From JAGQUL01 sp038212015 (GTDB lineage: Bacteria > Actinomycetota > Thermoleophilia > Gaiellales > SKUG01), in contig JBBQUY010000088.1 of the NCBI GenBank assembly GCA_038212015.1, forward strand, positions 1 to 12,337: a stretch of 12,337 nucleotides of DNA. Reading direction: 5' to 3'. A program made the translations under genes and the position numbers. Within the stretch, counting starts at the first letter, position 1. Each line of letters begins with the position of its first letter. The notes under the pieces are model-generated. The model did no database searches. It was not told the DNA's origin and worked only from the letters and a program-made list of their open reading frames with translations. Shown in pieces: positions 8,417 to 12,337 of the stretch.

Positions 8417-8432
8417 CTGCGAAGTATCGCAG
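8417..8432. other. Small perfect hairpin between two minus-strand genes
   Basis: CTGCGA (8417-8422) and TCGCAG (8427-8432) form a perfect 6-bp stem around AGTA. It lies 4 bases upstream of the GTG start of the WbuB-like gene and about 36 bases after the stop of the next minus-strand gene. It could end transcription of that gene or mask the ribosome site of the glycosyltransferase. No T-run follows. Confidence 0.35.
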
Positions 8433-8468
8433 AGCCTGAAACCCGCGCCGCTGCGCGATGCGCGACGA

Positions 8469-9725
8469 TCAGTGCGCGACGACGAGGCCGCCGGACACCG
8501 GCGCGGGCGTGGACGATCCGCCGGTCAGGTTGCTGACCTGCACCTGGCGCTCTGCCCGTTCGGCTGCGGCGCCCGGAGTCATCGCAGGCAGGGCGGGCTC
8601 CTCCATCGGCAGCGTGTCGTTGCCGTAGTGGCGATCCACTGCGTGGTTGTCGCGCTCGCCTGCCATGCGCGGCAGCGTGACGCCATCGCTGGGGCGGAAC
8701 GGCAGCTTCTGCGGACCGAGCTGCTCGCTTGCCGCCGCAGACGGAATGCCACCCATGCGCACCGAGCCGGTGTCGGCGGCCGACACGCGACCCCCACCGG
8801 CGATCGCGAGATTCGCGGCGGCAGCGGGCGACGGGATTCCGCCCGACCGGACGTTGGCGCGCAGTCGGGCGCTGCCGACGACGAGCATTCGTGCGCGAGT
8901 GCGAGCTCCAGGTGCGGCCGTGCGGCCCGTCGGCGCCTTCGCGGCGGGTGCCTTCGCTGCCGGAGTCTTCGCGGCGGCCGTTGCGGGCGTTGCCGTCACG
9001 GCATCGACCGCAGTCGCTCCGGCACGCACCGGCATCGGCACGTCCCCGGGGGTGGCTCCGCCACCCGATGCGAGTGCGGGCAGCTTCGTCGGCTTGGCCG
9101 ACATCGCGGCGGGACCGCTCGACATGACCATCACGATCATCACCATCACCATGAGCACGCCCATGTGCACTGGGCTGACGCGCTGCAGCAGCGTGCGCTC
9201 GGCGGGGACGGGAACTCGGTCCCAGGACACGCTCGCGCGGGTCGTGGTGTTCTGCATCACGGGCACGGGCGAGTGCACGCGGCGCGGCGCGGCCTGGGCG
9301 GCGACGGGCATCGACGCAGATTCGGGAGCCGGAGCGGCGGCGTACGCAAGCTGGGCCTGCGGCGCGTGCTGCTGCGGAGCGGCGTACTGCGGGGCGGCGT
9401 ACTGCGGGGCGGCGTACTGCGGGGCGGAGTACTGCGGTGCGGGGTGCCGCGGAGCGTGCTGCGGGATCGGTGTCGGCATCGCGGTGGGTGCGGCCTGCCA
9501 GGCAGGCGCCGGAGCGGGCCGTCGGTCTGCGCTCGGGCGCAGCCAGTCGGGCGCGGGCTCCGTCGATCGATGCGTGACGGGAGCTGGTTCGGCCGTGGGA
9601 CGCGCCAGCGAAGCGCTCGGCGCGAACTGGAACCGCGGCAGGTCCAGGCGTGGGCCTGCAAACGCGCTGCGCGGTTCATCCGCACGCGGCATCTGCTGCG
9701 GCTCATTCTGGTGTGGATACGACAT
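8469..9725 (-). CDS. Unrecognised single-pass membrane protein, Pro/Gln/Ala-rich, with repeats
   Basis: I do not recognise this 418-residue protein. Residues 1-180 are hydrophilic and rich in Pro, Ala and Gln, including four copies of a Q-Y-[AS]-A-P repeat at about 99-118. Residues 188-201 are a short Met/Val-rich hydrophobic segment, preceded by R182 and H187, so the N-terminus is probably cytosolic. Residues 202-418 would then be outside: an Ala/Pro/Lys linker with AAKTP/AAKAP repeats (251-265), two copies of VRxGGIPSxAA (292-306 and 322-336), and an acidic/Pro tail. ATG at 9725 is chosen because GGGAGG lies 8 bases upstream. The open frame runs on to 10694 only as a shadow of the divergent gene. 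No enzyme motif or signal peptide is seen. A structural or adaptor role at the envelope is possible but unproven. Confidence 0.7.
   Translation of the reverse strand: MSYPHQNEPQQMPRADEPRSAFAGPRLDLPRFQFAPSASLARPTAEPAPVTHRSTEPAPDWLRPSADRRPAPAPAWQAAPTAMPTPIPQHAPRHPAPQYSAPQYAAPQYAAPQYAAPQQHAPQAQLAYAAAPAPESASMPVAAQAAPRRVHSPVPVMQNTTTRASVSWDRVPVPAERTLLQRVSPVHMGVLMVMVMIVMVMSSGPAAMSAKPTKLPALASGGGATPGDVPMPVRAGATAVDAVTATPATAAAKTPAAKAPAAKAPTGRTAAPGARTRARMLVVGSARLRANVRSGGIPSPAAAANLAIAGGGRVSAADTGSVRMGGIPSAAASEQLGPQKLPFRPSDGVTLPRMAGERDNHAVDRHYGNDTLPMEEPALPAMTPGAAAERAERQVQVSNLTGGSSTPAPVSGGLVVAH
9376..9435. repeat. 15-bp tandem repeat, four copies, encoding Q-Y-A-A-P units
   Basis: Four consecutive 15-bp units lie at 9376-9390, 9391-9405, 9406-9420 and 9421-9435. 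The middle two are identical (GGGGCGGCGTACTGC) and the outer two each differ by one base. A diverged fifth unit follows at 9436-9450. The period is a multiple of three, so the array can change length without shifting the frame of the minus-strand gene it sits in. Confidence 0.9.
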
Positions 9726-10025
9726 TGGCCTCGCCTCCCGGTCACCCACGTATCCCTCCCGGATACGTTCGCTCCTCACCGATCTATCGGGAACCGGCCA
9801 CGATCTGTCCCACCCCTGCACGATGTCGCCCCGCCGCACGAACCGCGCATCCATGCGTGGACGGCGTCCTGGCATGACGAAACCGGCCACCGTCCGGCCG
9901 CTGCCGCACGCGCCCGTGTCGGCCATCGCAGCGACCTGCGACGGCCACGAGCGGGCCAATCCGCACCGCAGCGCTCGCCGGATCGTCACCATCGGCGGTG
10001 GACCTTTTGAAAGGAAGCCTGCGCC
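9726..10025. other. 300-bp divergent intergenic region
   Basis: This region separates the start codons of the two unrecognised membrane-protein genes and should hold both promoters. I see a perfect inverted repeat at 9748-9768 and ribosome-binding sites at each edge: GGGAGG on the minus strand near 9735 and AAAGGAAG on the plus strand at about 10010-10017. I could not pick convincing -35/-10 pairs for either gene. The short reading frames crossing it are Arg/Pro-rich and look non-coding. Confidence 0.6.
9748..9768. promoter_or_regulatory. Perfect 8-bp inverted repeat, operator or leader-hairpin candidate
   Basis: ACGTATCC (9748-9755) and GGATACGT (9761-9768) are exact reverse complements separated by CTCCC. 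The element lies 22 bases upstream of the ATG of the minus-strand membrane-protein gene, next to its ribosome-binding site. That position suits a repressor operator or a 5' leader hairpin. It is less GC-rich than its surroundings, which makes chance pairing less likely. Confidence 0.5.
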
Positions 10026-10646
10026 GTGAACAGCCCGTATAGCTCCAACCTGCTTCAGCAGAGCGTCGACACGACCGAGCATGCCGCACCCCGCCCGGTG
10101 CAGCATTCGACCCACGTGACGCGAGTCGTCGCTGCGCCGCAGCAGGCGCCCTACGCGCCGCAGCCGCAGCCGCAGGTCGTCTACGCCCAGCCCGCCGGTG
10201 GTGGCAGCGCCGCCACGTCGATCATGCTCGGCCTGGTCGTCATCCTGCTGGGCGCCGTCGCGCTCATCGGCACCTACTTCGCGACCACGAACGCGTCGCC
10301 GACGCTCGGCGAAGCTTCCCTGACTCAGGGAATCGCCATGCGCGAGGGTTTCCGCGCCGGTCGCGACCGCGGCGTGCAGGCTGGTCTCGAGCAGTCCGTC
10401 GCCAATGCGTCCACGATGTCGCGCCTGCGCATCGCCACCGCTCGCGAGCAGGCGTTCAACGCGTCCTACCGCCGCGGCATGAATGCCGGCAGCAAGTACC
10501 GTGCACCGCGCTACTCCGGCTACGGTGGCGGCTACCGCGCGCCGCGCTACGGTGGCTACTCCGGTGGCGACGTCGTCGCCGCGTTCGGGCAGGCGCAGAA
10601 TCTCGCGAACATGACCGGCGCACCGGTCGACGTCGAGGTCTATTGA
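10026..10646 (+). CDS. Unrecognised single-pass membrane protein with Gly-x3 and YRAPRY repeats
   Basis: I do not recognise this 206-residue protein. Residues 1-60 are hydrophilic and rich in Gln, Pro and Ala. Residues 64-86 (SIMLGLVVILLGAVALIGTYFAT) form a clear membrane helix. The following domain has glycines every fourth residue at G108, G112, G116 and G120, and a second GX3G at G151-G155. Two 12-residue YRAPRY[SG]GY[GS]GG units then follow (158-181), and a short end GQAQNLANMTGAPVDVEVY. The start is GTG at 10026 with AAAGGAAG about 8 bases upstream. The layout (low-complexity N-terminus, one helix, repeat-bearing C-terminus) mirrors the divergent gene, which suggests a shared envelope function. 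No catalytic motif is visible. Gly/Tyr/Arg-rich tails can bind nucleic acids or self-associate, but that is only analogy. Confidence 0.75.
   Translation: MNSPYSSNLLQQSVDTTEHAAPRPVQHSTHVTRVVAAPQQAPYAPQPQPQVVYAQPAGGGSAATSIMLGLVVILLGAVALIGTYFATTNASPTLGEASLTQGIAMREGFRAGRDRGVQAGLEQSVANASTMSRLRIATAREQAFNASYRRGMNAGSKYRAPRYSGYGGGYRAPRYGGYSGGDVVAAFGQAQNLANMTGAPVDVEVY
10497..10568 (+). repeat. 36-bp direct repeat, two copies, encoding YRAPRY-Gly/Tyr units
   Basis: Two adjacent 36-base units encode residues 158-169 and 170-181 of the membrane protein. Ten of twelve residues match, and the two differences are a reciprocal Ser/Gly swap. Synonymous third-base differences show the duplication is not brand new. 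Confidence 0.8.
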
Positions 10647-10651
10647 TCCAG

Positions 10652-10681
10652 GAGTTCTGCCTGGCCCGTTTGGCAGGACTC
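10652..10681 (+). terminator. Terminator-like hairpin after the repeat-bearing membrane gene
   Basis: GAGTTCTGCC (10652-10661) pairs with GGCAGGACTC (10672-10681) over 10 bp with one T-G wobble, around a 10-base loop. It begins 6 bases after the stop codon and precedes the next promoter candidate. There is no T-run downstream. Confidence 0.55.
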
Positions 10682-10750
10682 GCGCGCGTGTCACCGAACA
10701 CGTCGTGCAGCACCTCGGACGTCGTCGATTCGTTACACGCCCATGCCGCC

Positions 10751-10779
10751 TTGCGGTATGGCGCAGATCGCACTAGCAT
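10751..10779 (+). promoter_or_regulatory. Sigma70-type promoter candidate for the zinc-ribbon gene
   Basis: TTGCGG (10751-10756) and TAGCAT (10774-10779) are 17 bases apart, the ideal spacing, and match 3/6 and 4/6 of the consensus. A transcript would start near 10786, leaving a leader of about 50 bases to the TTG start. This argues against the in-frame ATG at 10743, which lies upstream of the promoter. Confidence 0.5.
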
Positions 10780-10824
10780 CCGGGGCGAGGGCATGGGTCG
10801 ACCGACCCCGCCGTCGAGACGCCT

Positions 10825-10829
10825 GGAGG
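10825..10829 (+). promoter_or_regulatory. Ribosome-binding site deciding a TTG start
   Basis: GGAGG sits 6 bases before TTG at 10836. A closer ATG at 10831 is only one base from the site and opens a two-codon frame (ATG AGT TGA), so it cannot be the gene start. Confidence 0.65.
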
Positions 10830-10835
10830 CATGAG

Positions 10836-11021
10836 TTGAGCACCGCCACACTGGAACGACCCGTCGAGAAGAGTGGCGCGACGCTGGCCTGTCCCCACTG
10901 CAAGAAGCAGTTCGCGCCGGCCGTCGACGCGACGCAGCCGCCGCGGCTGCAGGGAGCCAAGTGTCCGCACTGCAAGCTCTTCGTCCCTGCGCGCATCGTC
11001 AGCGCAGCGTTCGCGAGCTGA
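10836..11021 (+). CDS. Small zinc-ribbon protein (two CPHC knuckles)
   Basis: The 61-residue product has C19-P-H-C22 and C43-P-H-C46, a four-Cys pair of knuckles spaced as in zinc ribbons. Each is followed by Lys (CKK, CKL), and a basic/aromatic strand (FVPARIV) follows the second. Each knuckle should contribute two ligands to a single zinc ion. I do not recognise the family. Similar small ribbons bind nucleic acid or protein partners, so a role in translation or transcription is possible given its place directly upstream of rpmG-secE-nusG, but this is inference. TTG at 10836 is chosen for its good ribosome site and because the upstream part of the frame lies before the promoter candidate and reads Arg-rich. 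The 104-base gap to rpmG contains another promoter candidate, so it may be transcribed separately. Confidence 0.7.
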   Translation: MSTATLERPVEKSGATLACPHCKKQFAPAVDATQPPRLQGAKCPHCKLFVPARIVSAAFAS

Positions 11022-11079
11022 GATCCGACTCCGAATATTGATGGCTTCGTCGCGTTCCGGCGCATCGAAGTCGGCAATC

Positions 11080-11088
11080 TGCTAGCCT
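11080..11088 (+). promoter_or_regulatory. Extended -10 promoter candidate for rpmG-secE-nusG
   Basis: TGC (11080-11082) directly precedes TAGCCT (11083-11088), the layout of an extended -10 element, with no convincing -35 at the right distance. A start near 11095 would leave about 30 bases of leader with AGGAGA (11109-11114) before rpmG. Confidence 0.4.
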
Positions 11089-11125
11089 TCCCCCGAATTT
11101 CCCTCCACAGGAGACGTGCGCGAGC

Positions 11126-11290
11126 ATGGCCAAGAACACAGTACGCCAGAAGATCACCCTCGCCTGCCCCGAGTGCAAGCGACGGAACTACGAAACGCAG
11201 AAGAACAAGCGCAACGATCCAGATCGCGTTGAGTTCTCCAAGTACTGCCGCTGGTGCGGCAAGCACACTGCGCACAAGGAAACCCGCTGA
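11126..11290 (+). CDS. rpmG: 50S ribosomal protein bL33 (zinc-binding form)
   Basis: The 54-residue product reads MAKNTVRQKITLACPECKRR and continues with NYETQKNKRNDPDRVEFSKY, CRWCGKHTAHKETR. This is the family throughout, at the expected length. It keeps both zinc knuckles (C14/C17 and C41/C44), so it is the C+ form that needs zinc. bL33 sits near the exit site of the large subunit. AGGAGA lies 11 bases upstream of the ATG. The following secE start is two bases after the stop, so rpmG, secE and nusG form one operon. This order, rpmG-secE-nusG-rplK, is typical of many bacteria. No tRNA gene is interspersed. Confidence 0.95.
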   Translation: MAKNTVRQKITLACPECKRRNYETQKNKRNDPDRVEFSKYCRWCGKHTAHKETR

Positions 11291-11292
11291 CC

Positions 11293-11553
11293 GTGGCAAA
11301 AGCCGCGAACAGTGGTACGCCGGGTCGGGGCAGCAGCCCCCTTCCGCCGTCGGGTGGCCAGCGGACGAGCGCGCGTCGTTTCGTGCGCGAGTCATGGGCG
11401 GAACTGCGCAAGGTGCAGTGGCCGACCAAGCAGCAGGTCGCACAGGGCACGCTCGTCGTCGGCGTGGTGACCGCGGTCATCGCCGCGTACATCAGCCTCG
11501 TCGACCAGGTTGCCGTGCGCGTGGTGCGTCAGCTCAACGAATTCCTCGGATAG
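11293..11553 (+). CDS. secE: Preprotein translocase subunit SecE
   Basis: The 86-residue, single-pass form of SecE clamps SecY in the SecYEG protein-export channel. The diagnostic amphipathic stretch is FVRESWAELRKVQWPTKQQ (30-48), followed by one membrane helix at about 52-73 and a short tail. The first 25 residues are Gly/Pro/Ser-rich and poorly conserved, as is common in actinobacterial-type SecE. GTG at 11293 is chosen: it sits two bases after the rpmG stop and gives MAKAANSG, whereas the upstream part of the frame lies inside rpmG. An AAGGAA within the end of rpmG may serve as the ribosome site. nusG follows after 8 bases. Confidence 0.93.
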   Translation: MAKAANSGTPGRGSSPLPPSGGQRTSARRFVRESWAELRKVQWPTKQQVAQGTLVVGVVTAVIAAYISLVDQVAVRVVRQLNEFLG

Positions 11554-11561
11554 GGAAGACC

Positions 11562-12131
11562 GTGTTCAACTGGTACGTCATCAACACGTATTCGGGTCAT
11601 GAGAAGAAGGTGGAGGCCAACCTCCACCAGCGCTTCAAGTCGGCTCCTGAAGACGTGCGCTACGCGTTCCGCGAGGTCATCGTTCCGACCGAGATGGTCA
11701 CGGAGACCGACAAGGACGGCAAGAAGGTCCAGAAGGAGCAGCGCAAGCTGCCCGGCTACCTGCTCGTCCACATGAACATGGACAACAAGAACGCGCGACT
11801 GCTCGTGCGCGACACGCCGGGGATCACGAACTTCGTCGGTCCGCTCGGCGAGCCCGTGCCGCTGAGCCGCGCGGAAGTCGCGAAACTGGTCTCCTCGCCC
11901 ACGAGCGATCAGGTCACGCCCGCTGCTGCTGCCGCCACGGAGGAGAAGGTCGCCCCGACCGTCCTCTTCGAGCTCGGCGAGATCGTCAAGGTCATGAGCG
12001 GCCCGCTCAGCGACTTCGACGGCGAGATCACCGAGATCAACGTCGAGCAGCAGAAGCTCAAGGTCCTCGTCTCGATCTTCGAGCGGCAGGTGCCCGTCGA
12101 GCTGCCGTACGACCAGGTGCAGAAGGTCTAG
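11562..12131 (+). CDS. nusG: Transcription elongation/termination factor NusG
   Basis: The 189-residue protein binds RNA polymerase and links it to Rho or to the ribosome. The NGN domain spans about 3-108 (WYVINTYSGHEKKVEANL, KLPGYLLVHM, DTPGITNFVG). A Ser/Pro/Ala-rich linker of about 25 residues follows, then the C-terminal KOW domain at about 136-189 (GEIVKVMSGPLSDFDGEITEIN). It lacks the long acidic N-terminal extension seen in Streptomyces and Mycobacterium NusG, which argues for a deeper actinobacterial lineage. GTG at 11562 puts the NGN domain at the N-terminus; GGGAAG lies only 3 bases before it, a rather tight spacing. The open frame extends upstream through secE but that part is a shadow. 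A hairpin separates it from rplK. Confidence 0.95.
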   Translation: MFNWYVINTYSGHEKKVEANLHQRFKSAPEDVRYAFREVIVPTEMVTETDKDGKKVQKEQRKLPGYLLVHMNMDNKNARLLVRDTPGITNFVGPLGEPVPLSRAEVAKLVSSPTSDQVTPAAAAATEEKVAPTVLFELGEIVKVMSGPLSDFDGEITEINVEQQKLKVLVSIFERQVPVELPYDQVQKV

Positions 12132-12144
12132 AACGACAACCCCT

Positions 12145-12165
12145 CGCGTGGCGGCCCGCCACGCG
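12145..12165 (+). terminator. Strong hairpin in the nusG-rplK gap, possible attenuator
   Basis: CGCGTGGC (12145-12152) pairs perfectly with GCCACGCG (12158-12165) around GGCCC; two more inner pairs are possible with a one-base loop. It starts 13 bases after the nusG stop and 32 bases before the rplK ATG. No T-run follows. It may partly terminate or set the ratio between the secE-nusG and rplK units, or act in rplK leader control. Confidence 0.5.
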
Positions 12166-12197
12166 CCCAAGACGAACGCCCCCAAGGAACGATCACC

Positions 12198-12337
12198 ATG
12201 GCCAAGAAGGTCCTCAAGGAAGTCAAGCTGCAGATCCCCGGCGGCCAGGCGAACCCCGCCCCGCCGGTCGGTCCCGCGCTCGGCCAGGCCGGCGTCAACA
12301 TCATGGAGTTCTGCAAGGCGTTCAACGCCCAGACGGG
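12198..12337 (+). CDS. rplK: 50S ribosomal protein uL11, 5' part only
   Basis: The first 46 residues are visible (MAKKVLKEVKLQIPGG, then QANPAPPVGPALGQAGVNIM and EFCKAFNAQT) before the window ends. They match the uL11 N-terminal domain, with the conserved Pro-rich NPAPPVGPALGQ loop that, in this family, contacts the GTPase-associated centre and thiopeptides. AAGGAA lies 8 bases upstream of the ATG. In many bacteria rplA follows and its L1 product represses this operon by binding the leader; no clear L1 site was identified here. Confidence 0.95.
   Translation, partial: MAKKVLKEVKLQIPGGQANPAPPVGPALGQAGVNIMEFCKAFNAQT

Noticed and set aside
9376..9450. CRISPR-like array
   Set aside because: Units are directly adjacent without spacers and in frame with a coding sequence; it is a protein repeat.
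8647..10029. 460-residue plus-strand frame opposite the minus-strand membrane gene
   Set aside because: Gly/Ala/Cys-rich with repeated CGAAYCGAAY that is just the antisense of the Q-Y-A-A-P repeat; the minus-strand reading has a better start and ribosome site.
9726..10694. N-terminal extension of the minus-strand membrane-protein gene to 10694
   Set aside because: It would run antisense through the divergent gene and past the good ribosome site at ATG 9725; the extension is Arg/Gly/Ala-rich shadow.
10743..10835. ATG start at 10743 for the zinc-ribbon gene
   Set aside because: It lies upstream of the -35/-10 candidate, and the added residues are Arg-rich shadow; TTG at 10836 has a good ribosome site.
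11022..11292. tRNA genes near rpmG-secE
   Set aside because: Many actinobacteria have tRNAs here, so I looked; no cloverleaf or T-loop sequence is present.

Overview
The window is very GC-rich with strong codon bias, so almost every gene casts long shadow reading frames. The right end holds rpmG, secE, nusG and the start of rplK, a standard bacterial order. The bL33 and uL11 sequences, the GC content and the GTG/TTG starts fit an actinobacterium-like organism. Thermoleophilia (Solirubrobacterales-type) is my best guess, but the class is inference and no 16S or tRNA lies here to test it.

Region 1 (1-5913, plus strand) is a tightly coupled run of four genes with 1-4 base stop/start overlaps: a Wzx/MATE-like polysaccharide flippase, a large GT-C-like membrane protein, a PAPS-dependent sulfotransferase and a FemAB/CelD-like GNAT acyltransferase. 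Region 2 (5990-8412, minus strand) holds two family-4-type glycosyltransferases, also overlapping, the first resembling WbuB. The two runs converge on a 41-nt imperfect hairpin at 5920-5960. Together they look like part of a surface or exported polysaccharide locus that builds a glycan, flips it across the membrane and probably decorates it with sulfate and/or an acyl or aminoacyl group. The locus continues beyond the left edge.

Region 3 (8469-10646) is a divergent pair of genes I do not recognise. Both encode single-pass membrane proteins with a Pro/Gln/Ala-rich N-terminal part, one hydrophobic segment and a low-complexity C-terminal part carrying internal repeats. They are separated by 300 bases with a perfect 8-bp inverted repeat close to one start codon. 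This is the least explained part of the window and the best candidate for something undescribed.

Region 4 (10690-12337, plus strand) starts with a candidate sigma70-type promoter and a 61-residue zinc-ribbon protein on a TTG start. The rpmG-secE-nusG transcription unit follows with its own candidate extended -10 promoter. A hairpin lies between nusG and rplK, which runs off the window. SecE is the translocase subunit, NusG the transcription elongation factor, and bL33 and uL11 are large-subunit ribosomal proteins.
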